Assembly: GCF_013128195.2 (NCBI RefSeq)
Contig: NZ_CP053452.2
Span: 2,356,001 to 2,420,000, forward strand
Direction of reading: 5' to 3'
DNA length: 64,000 nt
From: Frigoriglobus tundricola
GTDB taxonomy: Bacteria > Planctomycetota > Planctomycetia > Gemmatales > Gemmataceae
This document shows, piece after piece, positions 26,235 through 34,819 of the stretch (position 1 is its first letter; every line of letters starts with the position of its first letter). Below the pieces are notes generated by a model. That model saw nothing but the letters and a program-made list of their open reading frames with translations, searched no databases and was not told where the DNA came from. The position numbers were made by a program, and so were the translations under genes.

Positions 26235-26744
26235 ATGCGAAAGTATCTCAGCGGCCTGGCCCTGCTGCTGGCCGGGTTCGCGTCCGACGCGAGCGCACAG
26301 TACCAGACCGTCATCACTCCGCCCCAGGGCGGTGTGCCCATCGTTTCCGGCGGGTGGTACACGGCCGGCACCGTGTTCGCCAACGGGATGGCGTTCCCGC
26401 CCGGGGCGCTCATTCAAGAAGCCGGCTCGGTCACACAGGCCAGCGACTACGCCCCGACGGTCGCCGACTACCCGTCGTTCGGCTCAACCTACTACGGCGG
26501 TGTCTACCCCCAGAACTCTTACTACGGCCCCGGCTACTCGTCGTTCGGGCTGGGCTACAACTTCGGGACTGGGGGCTACGGCTACAACCGCGGCTACACG
26601 GGCTACGGCCTCGGCACCTACCCGGGCTACAGCGGTTCCAGCAGTTTTAGGGCGGGTTACGGTCGTGCGTCTGGCGGCAACCGCGGGTACGGCGGGAACC
26701 GTGGGTACAGCGGGAACCGCGGATCCGGCGGGCGTCGTCGCTAG
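26235..26744 (+). CDS. secreted Gly/Tyr-rich protein
   Basis: A signal peptide (MRKYLSGLALLLAGFASDAS, cleavage likely after SAQ or ASA) precedes a 148-residue mature region. The second half is built of short Gly-Tyr-Asn-Ser repeats such as GYNFGTGGYGYNRGYTGYG and a run of GNRGYGGNRGY units. Such low-complexity exported proteins can assemble into extracellular matrix or coats. The exact role is unknown. It is followed by a perfect hairpin. Confidence 0.75.
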   Translation: MRKYLSGLALLLAGFASDASAQYQTVITPPQGGVPIVSGGWYTAGTVFANGMAFPPGALIQEAGSVTQASDYAPTVADYPSFGSTYYGGVYPQNSYYGPGYSSFGLGYNFGTGGYGYNRGYTGYGLGTYPGYSGSSSFRAGYGRASGGNRGYGGNRGYSGNRGSGGRRR

Positions 26745-26769
26745 GGCGCCACGGATTCTCACTGCCTCT

Positions 26770-26792
26770 CGAAAGCCCCGCCGGGGCTTTCG
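26770..26792 (+). terminator. perfect ten-base hairpin
   Basis: CGAAAGCCCC and GGGGCTTTCG pair perfectly around a GCC loop between the Gly/Tyr-rich gene and dps. This is the best intrinsic-terminator-like hairpin in this block, though only a short T run follows. Confidence 0.6.
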
Positions 26793-26823
26793 TCCCGCGT
26801 CTCACACTCTGGAGGAAACACCC

Positions 26824-27396
26824 ATGAAGGAATCAGCACTCACCAAGGTCCCTCGTGCGGACGCACCGCCGCCCTACGAGGTGCAAGCGTTCGGTACACT
26901 CACGGACGTGCCCATCGCCCTCGCCGAGGCCGCGCGGCGGGAGGGGGTGGACAACCTGAACCAACTCCTGGCCGACACGATCACCCTCCGCGACCTGTAC
27001 CGGAAGCACCACTGGCAGGCGTCCGGGCCGACGTTTTACATGCTCCATCTGCTCTTCGACAAGCACTACCGCGAGCAGGACGAGTTGGTGGACGCCGTCG
27101 CCGAGCGGGTCATGCAACTCGGCGGCGTCAGCGTGGCGATGGGCGCCGACGTGGCAGAGATGACCCTCGTCCCCAGTCCGCCGAAGGGCCGCGAGCGAAC
27201 GGCCGAGCAGTTGGCCCGCCTTCTGTTCGCGCACGAGGTGATTCTGGAAGAGGCCCGCGCGATGGCCCGGTACGCTGAGCGGGACGGGGACGTCGGCACC
27301 GCCGACCTGATCGTCAGCAAGATCATCCGCACGAACGAAACACAAGTCTGGTTCGTGGCCGAGCACCGCACCGCCGCCCCGGCGGAAGTCGAGTGA
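26824..27396 (+). CDS. Dps-like ferritin family protein
   Basis: The 190-residue protein shows the four-helix ferritin-like layout with the Dps signature RKHHWQASGPTFYMLHLLFD followed by HYREQDELVDAVAERVMQLG, which holds the intersubunit ferroxidase ligands. Dps proteins oxidise and store iron and can coat DNA during starvation and oxidative stress. The start follows GGAGG. The N-terminal 40 residues exceed the usual Dps core and are Pro-rich, possibly a DNA-binding tail. Confidence 0.88.
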   Translation: MKESALTKVPRADAPPPYEVQAFGTLTDVPIALAEAARREGVDNLNQLLADTITLRDLYRKHHWQASGPTFYMLHLLFDKHYREQDELVDAVAERVMQLGGVSVAMGADVAEMTLVPSPPKGRERTAEQLARLLFAHEVILEEARAMARYAERDGDVGTADLIVSKIIRTNETQVWFVAEHRTAAPAEVE

Positions 27397-27535
27397 ACCC
27401 GTACCGTCCACATGGACGGCGCGAAGCTCTCCGGCTCGGGCTTTTCACGACGAGCACGATCGCAACCGCAGACGGGCGAGCGCCCGCTGCGGACCGCACG
27501 GACCTGGGCACACAACACGGACAAATAGGAACACG

Positions 27536-27751
27536 ATGTCGGCCTCCACGCTTCGGACGCTAAGTAACGTCTGCTTGATCGCCGGTTTCGCCTCGATCCT
27601 CGCGGCCGTCCTCGTCTGGTTTCTTTCGAAGGAGCCGGATCTCGCACACGGTGAACGGTTCGGAATCTTCGTCGGCCTGTGGGCACCAACCTTTTTCATT
27701 CTGTCCGACCGGATCGACCGGTACGTCGCGGCGCGGCGGGTAGCGGCGTGA
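27536..27751 (+). CDS. small two-helix membrane protein
   Basis: The 71-residue product has two membrane spans, roughly LSNVCLIAGFASILAAVLVW (residues 9-28) and GIFVGLWAPTFFILS (about 43-57). The ends are charged. Small membrane proteins of this form are common in planctomycetes. The ribosome-binding site is weak, so the exact start is uncertain. Confidence 0.6.
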   Translation: MSASTLRTLSNVCLIAGFASILAAVLVWFLSKEPDLAHGERFGIFVGLWAPTFFILSDRIDRYVAARRVAA

Positions 27752-27840
27752 GCCGGAGCGGCCTTCCGTCTTCAACTGCCTCACGCCAGACATCACGACG
27801 ATTCGCAGCGAGCGGCGTTTACCGGAGCGGGAGAAACACC

Positions 27841-28617
27841 ATGCTGAGCCCAACTGAGTGCCGATGCGACCGGGATCGGGGGTCGGCTGACCACGGCCGA
27901 TCCGACCGAGAACTCGTCGCAGCCAACCGGCGCATGCGCGAATTTCTGGCCCTGCTGGGACACGAGTTGGGCAACCCCCTGGCCGCGATGCGCTACGCCC
28001 TGTGCGTACTCAACTTGCAGGGCGACGATGCCGTCACCCGGGACCGGACCTGGGGTGTCCTGGACCGACAGTTGCAGTTCATCGCCTGTCTGGTCAATGA
28101 CCTCATGGACGTTTCCCGGATCGAACTGGGCAAGATCGAGTTGCACATCCAGCCACTGAACCTGGCACAGGCCCTGGTCCGCGCGGCCGAGAGCGTCCGG
28201 GGCCCGATCGAGAAGCGCGGCCACCAACTCGAAGTGGCGCTCCCGCCGGACTCGGTGAGTCTGGACGCGGACCCCGTTCGCCTGGAACAGGTGCTGACCA
28301 ACCTCCTGAACAACGCCTCCAAGTACACGGACGCCGGAGGACGAATCTGGCTGACGGCGGAGGTCCAGGGCGGCGACGTGGTGTTTCACGTCCGGGACAG
28401 CGGTATCGGCATCGCCCCGGAGATGCTGCCGCACGTTTTCGATCCCTTCTGGCAGGCCGAGCCGACGCTCGATCCCGCGCAGTGCGGGTTCGGAATCGGC
28501 CTGGCACTGGTACGGAAGTTGGCCGAACTGCACGGCGGGAGCGCGGGCGCGTACAGCGAGGGCCTGAACCGCGGCAGCGAGTTCGTCGTGCGCTTGCCGT
28601 GCACGCGGAGGGGTTGA
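27841..28617 (+). CDS. sensor histidine kinase lacking an input domain
   Basis: The 258-residue kinase starts at 27841 and has the H-box LLGHELGNPLAAM with the phosphorylated His41. The HATPase domain follows: N-box LTNLLNNASKYTD, G1 box DSGIGIAPEML, G2 box GFGIGLALVRKL. No transmembrane or PAS segment precedes the dimerisation domain, and no response regulator is adjacent. It probably receives its signal through a partner protein. A role in controlling the surrounding stress genes is inferred from position. Confidence 0.85.
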   Translation: MLSPTECRCDRDRGSADHGRSDRELVAANRRMREFLALLGHELGNPLAAMRYALCVLNLQGDDAVTRDRTWGVLDRQLQFIACLVNDLMDVSRIELGKIELHIQPLNLAQALVRAAESVRGPIEKRGHQLEVALPPDSVSLDADPVRLEQVLTNLLNNASKYTDAGGRIWLTAEVQGGDVVFHVRDSGIGIAPEMLPHVFDPFWQAEPTLDPAQCGFGIGLALVRKLAELHGGSAGAYSEGLNRGSEFVVRLPCTRRG

Positions 28618-28714
28618 ACGGCGTTGCCGGTGAACGGGCCGCTCCGGGCCGTCGACCCGCCACCGCAGCCCGTCGAAGTCGAAATTTACAGATACCATCC
28701 GAGAGGTGAACACG

Positions 28715-29446
28715 ATGTCGGTACCCGTCTCGTTCGAACAGCCGCCTCACATGAGCGGCGGCCACCGACACACTTACGACGAGATCTTCCGCCACCCCAC
28801 GGCCCACAACCTGGAGTGGCACGACGTGCGGTCGCTCCTCGACGCCCTGGCGGACGTGACCGAGAAGCACGACGGCGCCCTTGAAGTAACGCGGAACGGG
28901 CGGGTGCTCATACTGCACCCCCCGAAACACAAGGACGCGCCGGTCGAAATGGTGCTGGAGATTCGCCGCTTCTTGGAGCGGCCAGGCGCGGGGGCGGTTC
29001 CGACGGCCGTCATACCGGGCCTGGACCTGCTCGTCGTCATCGACCACCACGAGGCGAAAGTCTACCGCACTGAGGCGCCCGGTTCCGCCCCGCAGAACCT
29101 CGTTCCGTACGACCCTCACGGCTTCCGTCGGCACCTCCACTCGCAAACCGAGGAGACGGACGGCAAACGGAAGCCGGAGCGGAAAAGTTACTACGAAACC
29201 GTCGCCGCGACACTTCGCGGTGCCGACCGGATCCTCATTTTCGGCAGCGGCACCGGTGGCAGTAGCGCCATGGACCAACTGGTGGCTGACCTGAAGGCCC
29301 ATCACCCGGACGTGGCGGCCAGGGTGGTTGCCTCGGTCGTCGTGGACGCCCACCACACGACCGAACCGCAACTCCTGGCCGAGGCTCGCGCCGTCTTCGC
29401 CCGACCCGACGGCCAGAATCCGCCCGCCACGGAGGGCGCATCGTGA
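28715..29446 (+). CDS. conserved hypothetical protein, 243 aa
   Basis: The first ATG that gives a natural start is 28715. The protein has an N-terminal His-rich stretch (MSGGHRHTYDEIFRHPTAHN), a beta-strand-rich middle (GRVLILHPPKHKDAPVEMVL) and a C-terminal Rossmann-like segment RILIFGSGTGGSSAMDQLVA. The end resembles eRF1-like or host-attachment protein domains that are found beside stress genes. No enzyme assignment is possible. It overlaps the TspO gene by four bases, which indicates co-translation. Confidence 0.7.
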   Translation: MSVPVSFEQPPHMSGGHRHTYDEIFRHPTAHNLEWHDVRSLLDALADVTEKHDGALEVTRNGRVLILHPPKHKDAPVEMVLEIRRFLERPGAGAVPTAVIPGLDLLVVIDHHEAKVYRTEAPGSAPQNLVPYDPHGFRRHLHSQTEETDGKRKPERKSYYETVAATLRGADRILIFGSGTGGSSAMDQLVADLKAHHPDVAARVVASVVVDAHHTTEPQLLAEARAVFARPDGQNPPATEGAS

Positions 29447-29838
29447 CGTGGCACGACTGGTACGACGCGCTGGCGAAACCGACTTGGACTCCGGCCCCGG
29501 CGACGATCTCGCTCATCTGGAGCCTGCTCTATCCGGGCATCCTGTTGAGTTTCGGCTTCGTATTCCTCCAGAGCGCACGGGGCCGTCTGCCGCGACGCGT
29601 CTGGCTCCCGTTCGCCCTGAATCTCGCGGCCAACCTAGCGTTTATGCCACTGTTCGCCGGGTTACGCGACGTCCACTTGGCCACCGCGGACATCCTCCTC
29701 GTGTGGGCGACGTTGATCTGGTGCGCGGTCGCCGTCTGGCCGCACCACCGCTGGGTCGCGGTCGTCCAACTGCCGTACTTCGTCTGGGTGTCCACCGCGG
29801 GTGCCCTTCAACTGTCGATCGCCCGGATGAATTGGTAG
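29443..29838 (+). CDS. TspO/MBR family membrane protein
   Basis: The GTG start overlaps the upstream stop. The 131-residue protein has the TspO features: WYDALAKPTWTPAP at the N-terminus and about four to five membrane helices, including LPFALNLAANLAFMPLFAGL and LLVWATLIWCAVAVWP. Its C-terminus reads LPYFVWVSTAGALQLSIARM. TspO proteins bind tetrapyrroles and respond to oxygen and stress. Length is slightly short of the usual 150-160. Confidence 0.85.
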   Translation: MTWHDWYDALAKPTWTPAPATISLIWSLLYPGILLSFGFVFLQSARGRLPRRVWLPFALNLAANLAFMPLFAGLRDVHLATADILLVWATLIWCAVAVWPHHRWVAVVQLPYFVWVSTAGALQLSIARMNW

Positions 29839-29906
29839 CCCTTGATACCCCCCCGGACCACTTCGGTTCGCGGCGTCCCTTCCGCTGAGTGCAAAGGCAA
29901 TTTCCC

Positions 29907-30437
29907 ATGAAGCACCTGAACTCTGTCGTCGCGGTCTTCGACTCACACGACAAGGCCGAGGCGGCCGTCCGCACCCTTCAGCAGGGCGGTTTCGACATGA
30001 AGAACCTGTCGATCGTGGGCAAGGGCTTCCACACGGAGGAGCACGTCGTCGGGTATTACAACACCGGCGACCGGATGCTGTACTGGGGCAAGCAGGGGGC
30101 GTTCTGGGGCGGGTTCTGGGGGCTGCTGTTCGGGTCCGCGTTCTTCTGGGTTCCGGCCGTCGGCCCGCTCCTGGTCGCCGGCCCGCTGGTGGTCTGGATC
30201 GTCGCCGCTCTCGAAGGGGCCGCCGTGGTGGGCGGGCTGAGCGCCCTCGGTGGCGCGCTGGCCAGCATCGGGATTCCGGAGAACAGCATCGTGCAATACG
30301 AGACCGAGGTGAAGAACGGCAAACTGCTCCTGGTCGCCCATGGAACGGCCGACGAGGTGGAGCGGGCCCGGGGCGTGCTTGAGCGATCCAAGGCGAACGC
30401 GACAGTTCATGCCGAACCGGCCCTTGTGAGCGCGTAA
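29907..30437 (+). CDS. YflT/GspB-like general stress membrane protein
   Basis: The 176-residue protein has an N-terminal VVAVFDSHDKAEAAVRTLQQ domain like the general stress protein 17M/YflT fold. A central glycine-rich hydrophobic region (about residues 55-120) contains one or two membrane hairpins, and a C-terminal LLLVAHGTADEVERARGVLE follows. Its composition is that of DUF1269-like membrane proteins in planctomycetes. The ATG at 29907 is preferred over a GTG or other start at 29889. Its role in stress is inferred from family and context. Confidence 0.7.
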   Translation: MKHLNSVVAVFDSHDKAEAAVRTLQQGGFDMKNLSIVGKGFHTEEHVVGYYNTGDRMLYWGKQGAFWGGFWGLLFGSAFFWVPAVGPLLVAGPLVVWIVAALEGAAVVGGLSALGGALASIGIPENSIVQYETEVKNGKLLLVAHGTADEVERARGVLERSKANATVHAEPALVSA

Positions 30438-30594
30438 CCCGAACAGCCCCGAGTCGTTCTGTGGACGGCCCGCGGCTGAGAGCGTCGCCTGGGGATCTGG
30501 GCCGTATGTCGGCCCTCAACTACGACCCGACCGCTGGTGTGATACCCGGCAGTCGGACGAGCGAAGGGTGCCGCACCGCAGGGAGGTACGCGCG

Positions 30595-31323
30595 ATGTTC
30601 CGGGATGAGATTGCGGTTGAACCGGGACGTGTTCCGTTCCCGGGGGACGAGACCGTGCTACCGGGAGCCGGACCGGGCGCGGCCCCGCACGCCGATCGAC
30701 CGAGAGAGTCGATGGAGCGATCGCCGAACCGCCCCGCGCCGACGGGTCGCCGCGTGGACGCACCGCCCCCCGAGAAGTTGACACCGGAGCTGGTGTTCCG
30801 CGAGTACGCGCCGGGTATCTACAACCTGGCCCGCCGGATGCTCGGCAACGACGCGGACGCCGAGGACGCGACCCAGGACGTGCTGCTCCAAGTGGTGCGC
30901 AAACTGGACACGTTCCGCGGCGACGCGCGGATCTCGACGTGGCTGCACCGAGTCACGGTGAACGCGGCGCTGGTGCACCGTCATAAGCGCGCCACCCGAC
31001 ACCAGCACGAGACCGGCGGGGCGCTCGAAACGCTCGCCCGCGAGGCGGCAGTGCAGCGGCGGACCGTGGCGCCCGACGAACCGGTCCTCGCGGCCGAGCA
31101 GCACGAGGTGATCGAGCGGGCGGCCCGACAACTCGCGGAGCCGTTCCGGATCGTGTACCAGTTCGCGGACGTCGAGGGTTTGCCGAACGCCGAGATCGGC
31201 GCGATGTTGCACCTGAGCGTGCCCGCGGTGAAGAGCCGGCTGCACCGCGCGCGGCTGCGGATGCGCCACCTGCTCACCCCACGCGCGGGCGGCCGTCACG
31301 CACCCGCGCAGATGAACAGCTAA
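30595..31323 (+). CDS. ECF-type RNA polymerase sigma factor
   Basis: The 242-residue protein has a 55-residue disordered N-terminus, then sigma region 2 (ARRMLGNDADAEDATQDVLL and FRGDARISTWLHRVTVNAAL) and region 4 (LPNAEIGAMLHLSVPAVKSR followed by LHRARLRMR). GGGAGG precedes the ATG. No anti-sigma gene is adjacent; the next gene encodes a DksA-like RNA polymerase modulator, so both could act on transcription under stress. It is a candidate regulator of the block around it. Confidence 0.88.
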   Translation: MFRDEIAVEPGRVPFPGDETVLPGAGPGAAPHADRPRESMERSPNRPAPTGRRVDAPPPEKLTPELVFREYAPGIYNLARRMLGNDADAEDATQDVLLQVVRKLDTFRGDARISTWLHRVTVNAALVHRHKRATRHQHETGGALETLAREAAVQRRTVAPDEPVLAAEQHEVIERAARQLAEPFRIVYQFADVEGLPNAEIGAMLHLSVPAVKSRLHRARLRMRHLLTPRAGGRHAPAQMNS

Positions 31324-31354
31324 TTTTTGGCAGCGAGAGAACGGGAGGGATCAG

Positions 31355-31753
31355 ATGACGAAGACGGAACTGGAACCGGTTCGGAACCTGTTACTGCGGA
31401 TGGAGCGGCGCCTCCGCGGCGACGTCGCCGGCCTGACGACCGAGGTCAGTTGCGGGACCGAGACGCAGTCCGGTGGGAACCTGTCGAACGCTCCCGTCGA
31501 GGACCGGGCGGAGCGCGGCTCCGACAGCTCCGACGAGGACGTGACGATCGGCCTCCTGGAACTGGAGTCGGATCGGCTGGGTGAAATCACCGCCGCCCTC
31601 GACCGCATCGCAGGGGGCACGTTCGGGCGGTGCGAAGAGTGCGCCCGGGCCATCGCGATCGACCGGCTCAGGGCCGTCCCGTTCACGCGACTGTGTATCG
31701 CCTGCGCCCGAACGGCGCAACACGGACAACCGACGTCGCCGGGCAACTTGTAG
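31355..31753 (+). CDS. DksA/TraR C4-type zinc finger protein
   Basis: The 132-residue protein has a coiled-coil-like N-terminal half and a C4 zinc finger with Cys93, Cys96, Cys114 and Cys117 (GRCEECARAI and RLCIACART). DksA-type proteins enter the RNA polymerase secondary channel and adjust transcription during starvation. The segment before the finger, LESDRLGEITAALDRIAGGT, fits the family. It follows the sigma factor by 31 bases and is probably in the same operon. Confidence 0.85.
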   Translation: MTKTELEPVRNLLLRMERRLRGDVAGLTTEVSCGTETQSGGNLSNAPVEDRAERGSDSSDEDVTIGLLELESDRLGEITAALDRIAGGTFGRCEECARAIAIDRLRAVPFTRLCIACARTAQHGQPTSPGNL

Positions 31754-32035
31754 GGCCGAAGAGAGAGTGGTGAGTGAAGAGGTGACCACGCCCGGCGTGA
31801 GCCGGAGGGGAACCATGGTCGGTACCGGCTCGAGCCCGTTGACCTCAGTTTCCCGCAAGAACCGCTCGGGCGACTGACCGTCAGCACCGAACGGTCCCGC
31901 TTCCGGACCGAACCCTGACGCGCGTGGGAAGAACGCCGCGCCGAACGGTGCGCAGCAGTGGAATGCGGTCCCGAACCTGCGGTTCCGGTGCCGTTTCACA
32001 GGCGCACCGGAACACCATTGAAGGAGAAACGTGCC

Positions 32036-32458
32036 ATGCGACGACTCGCCATCAGCTCACTTTTGCTCTCCGGTGCCCTGCTGGGGTCCGGGTGCGGGGC
32101 GAACACTTCGCCCACGACGCCCCCCGATCCCAAGGTCGCCGACGCACGGGACAAGATCAACGACGCCGAGAAGGCGACGGTTGAGGCCGCAAAGTCCAAG
32201 CGAGACGAGTACGCCCGCGCGATGCAAAAACGGTTAGACGAACTGACCGCGAAGTTCGACGCGCTGAACGTCCGCGCCGCCAGGGCCGAGGGTCAGACGA
32301 AGAAGGATCTGGATACGAAACTCGAAGAGGCGAAGGTCAAGCGCGACGCGGCGGCCAAGAAACTGGGCGAACTGAAAGAGGCGAGCCACGACCGCTGGGA
32401 GAAGGTCAAGGACGGCGTCGAGAACGCGTTCGAGGACCTGAAGAAAGCGGTCGAATAG
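32036..32458 (+). CDS. coiled-coil lipoprotein
   Basis: The signal peptide MRRLAISSLLLSGALLGSGC ends in a lipobox (LGSGC) with the lipidated Cys20. The mature 120 residues form an uninterrupted, highly charged helix (AKSKRDEYARAMQKRLDELT and beyond) that should be a long coiled coil. It probably anchors in the inner or outer membrane and spans or stabilises the envelope, as Lpp- or LEA-like proteins do. The ATG at 32036 follows AAGGAG. Confidence 0.8.
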   Translation: MRRLAISSLLLSGALLGSGCGANTSPTTPPDPKVADARDKINDAEKATVEAAKSKRDEYARAMQKRLDELTAKFDALNVRAARAEGQTKKDLDTKLEEAKVKRDAAAKKLGELKEASHDRWEKVKDGVENAFEDLKKAVE

Positions 32459-32489
32459 TCCGGGCTCGGTCAACCGAACCAACCCCGAT

Positions 32490-32508
32490 CCAGGGGGCGC
32501 CGCCCTGG
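32490..32508 (+). terminator. hairpin after lipoprotein gene
   Basis: CCAGGG and CCCTGG form a six-base stem with a seven-base loop about 30 bases after the lipoprotein gene. It may terminate transcription; the U tract is absent. Confidence 0.35.
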
Positions 32509-32622
32509 CGGTTCCCAGCTTCACGTTCTTCACCAAGCGGAACCGAAAGAACGAAGATCTGGGAGAGCGAATTGTGTGCGAGACCCGGCGACCGACCTCG
32601 AATTCCGAACCGGAGTGACACC

Positions 32623-32841
32623 GTGTTAGACAGAACACTGGCCCCGACCACGCTCTCTTGCACCGTCCCGCACGCGGAGGAGGTCCGCGCCGCGCAGGCC
32701 GCCGTGGACGCCGCGGAAACGGGCAGCTCCGCGGCTTCGGTTCCGGGCGCGAACGCGGGCGCGGACCTGGAACTTCTTCGGCGCCTCGTCGCGGCGTACG
32801 GTGTTGACGGGGTGCACCGCATGATCGAGTCGCTGAGGTGA
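32623..32841 (+). CDS. small hypothetical protein, 72 aa
   Basis: A GTG at 32623 behind GGAG gives a 72-residue protein whose end, LELLRRLVAAYGVDGVHRMI, is an amphipathic helix pair. The start is uncertain, because the frame is open upstream to 32572. It is too short to assign. It lies alone between the lipoprotein and phosphoglucomutase. Confidence 0.45.
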   Translation: MLDRTLAPTTLSCTVPHAEEVRAAQAAVDAAETGSSAASVPGANAGADLELLRRLVAAYGVDGVHRMIESLR

Positions 32842-33036
32842 GGCCGGAACGGACGGCTTGTAGAGTCAGGGATTTGGGCCGATTCGGTCTGTGCCGAATC
32901 CGGCGGCGGACACACGTGACGAGCGATCAGAGCCGGCAAGAACTTCGGGAAGAGGCGGGTCGCTCATCGCGACCCGGTCCGCGGGTGGCGACCCGAACCT
33001 CAAGGAGATGTCATCACGGCAAGCGAGGCAATCGTC

Positions 33037-34776
33037 ATGAACGTCAGCCCGTTGGCGGGGAAGCCGGCCGAGCCGTCGATGCTCGTCAACGTGCCGCGCC
33101 TGGTCACGGCCTATTTCGCCGATACGCCCGACGCATCGGTGCCGGCGCAACGGGTCGTGTTCGGCACCTCGGGGCACCGCGGGTCCGCATTCGATCGAGC
33201 GTTCAACGAGTGGCACATTCTTGCCATCTGTCAGGCCATCTGTCAGTACCGGAAGAAGAAGTCGATCGACGGCCCGCTGTTCCTCGGCGCGGACACGCAC
33301 GCCCTTTCCGAACCGGCTCTTGCGAGCGCTTTGGAGGTGCTGGCGGCCAACGGGGTCGACGTCATGCTCGCGACGGGCGACGAGTACACACCGACCCCGG
33401 CCGTCTCCCACGCGATTCTGACGTACAACCGCGGGCGGAAAACCGGTCTGGCCGATGGCGTCGTGATTACGCCGTCGCACAACCCGCCCCGCGACGGCGG
33501 CTTCAAATACAACCCGCCCCACGGCGGCCCGGCGGAACCGGCCGTCACGGACCGGATCGGGGCACTGGCCAATGAATTCCTCGCGCATGGCTTGGCGGGC
33601 GTGAACCGCATTCCGTACGAGCGGGCGCTGCGGGCCGCCACGACGCACCGGCACGACTTCCTCAACGCCTACGTCGCGGATCTCGGCAACGTGATCGACA
33701 TGGACGTCATTCGCGGCGTGAACGTCCGCCTGGGGGTCGATCCGCTCGGCGGCGCCGGCGTCCACTACTGGGGGCCGATCGCCGAACGCTACAAGCTGAA
33801 CCTCACCGTCGTCAACACGGCCATCGACCCGACGTTCCGGTTCATGACCGTCGATTGGGACGGCCAGATCCGCATGGATCCCTCTTCGCCCTCCGCGATG
33901 GCCAGGCTGATCGGCCTGAAGGACCAGTTCGACATCTCCTTCGCCTGCGACACGGACCACGACCGGCACGGCATCGTGACCAAGAGCGCGGGGCTGCTCC
34001 CGCCCAATCACTACCTTTCGGTCGCCGTCCGGTACCTGTTCGAGCACCGTCCGAACTGGGGCACGGGAGCCGCGGTCGGCAAGACGCTCGTGAGCACCCA
34101 GATGATCGACCGGGTCGCCGCCAAACTGGGCCGGAAGCTGTACGAGGTGCCGGTCGGGTTCAAGTGGTTCGTCGACGGCTTGCTCGACGGCCCGCTGGGC
34201 TTCGGCGGCGAGGAGAGCGCGGGGGCGTCGTTTCTGAGACGCGACGGGACCGTCTGGACGACCGACAAGGACGGCATCATCCCGGCCCTCCTCTCGGCCG
34301 AGATCACCGCCCGGATGGGCCGCGATCCCGGCGAACTGTACCGGGACCTCACGCGCGAATTCGGCGAACCGGCCTACGATCGCGTCGAGGCCCCAGCCAC
34401 GCCGGAGCAAAAACAACTGTTGGCGAAGCTCTCCGCCCAACGGGTCACACGCACCGAACTGGCCGGGGAACAGATCCGGAGCGTCCTCACCCGCGCGCCG
34501 GGCAACGACGCTCCCATCGGCGGGCTGAAGGTCGTCGCCGAAAGCGGCTGGTTCGCGGCGCGGCCCTCGGGGACGGAGAACATCTACAAGATTTACGCCG
34601 AGAGCTTCCGGGGCGCGGACCACCTGCGCCGCATCCTGGCGGAAGCCCAGACGATCGTGAGCGATGCGCTGACCGCGGCGCCGGAGCGTGACGGCCGACT
34701 CACCTCGCCGGCACCGCACGAGCAGACGGTCCGCGAAGCCGAGGACCTGTGGCACGACGAAGGGAATCCGAACTGA
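33037..34776 (+). CDS. pgm: phosphoglucomutase (alpha-D-glucose type)
   Basis: The 579-residue enzyme interconverts glucose 1-phosphate and glucose 6-phosphate. It shows VVFGTSGHRGS at 40-50, the phosphoserine loop TPSHNPP with Ser147, the metal loop DTDHD at 305-309, the sugar loop GGEESAG at 390-396, and the phosphate-binding RPSGTE near residue 510. Length and order match bacterial Pgm. It is followed 43 bases later by glucan phosphorylase, which makes its substrate. Together they form the entry of glycogen into central metabolism. Confidence 0.93.
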   Translation: MNVSPLAGKPAEPSMLVNVPRLVTAYFADTPDASVPAQRVVFGTSGHRGSAFDRAFNEWHILAICQAICQYRKKKSIDGPLFLGADTHALSEPALASALEVLAANGVDVMLATGDEYTPTPAVSHAILTYNRGRKTGLADGVVITPSHNPPRDGGFKYNPPHGGPAEPAVTDRIGALANEFLAHGLAGVNRIPYERALRAATTHRHDFLNAYVADLGNVIDMDVIRGVNVRLGVDPLGGAGVHYWGPIAERYKLNLTVVNTAIDPTFRFMTVDWDGQIRMDPSSPSAMARLIGLKDQFDISFACDTDHDRHGIVTKSAGLLPPNHYLSVAVRYLFEHRPNWGTGAAVGKTLVSTQMIDRVAAKLGRKLYEVPVGFKWFVDGLLDGPLGFGGEESAGASFLRRDGTVWTTDKDGIIPALLSAEITARMGRDPGELYRDLTREFGEPAYDRVEAPATPEQKQLLAKLSAQRVTRTELAGEQIRSVLTRAPGNDAPIGGLKVVAESGWFAARPSGTENIYKIYAESFRGADHLRRILAEAQTIVSDALTAAPERDGRLTSPAPHEQTVREAEDLWHDEGNPN

Positions 34777-34819
34777 TCCGTCCGGGTCTTCGGCCCGGAA
34801 CCCGTTCGGAAAAGGAACC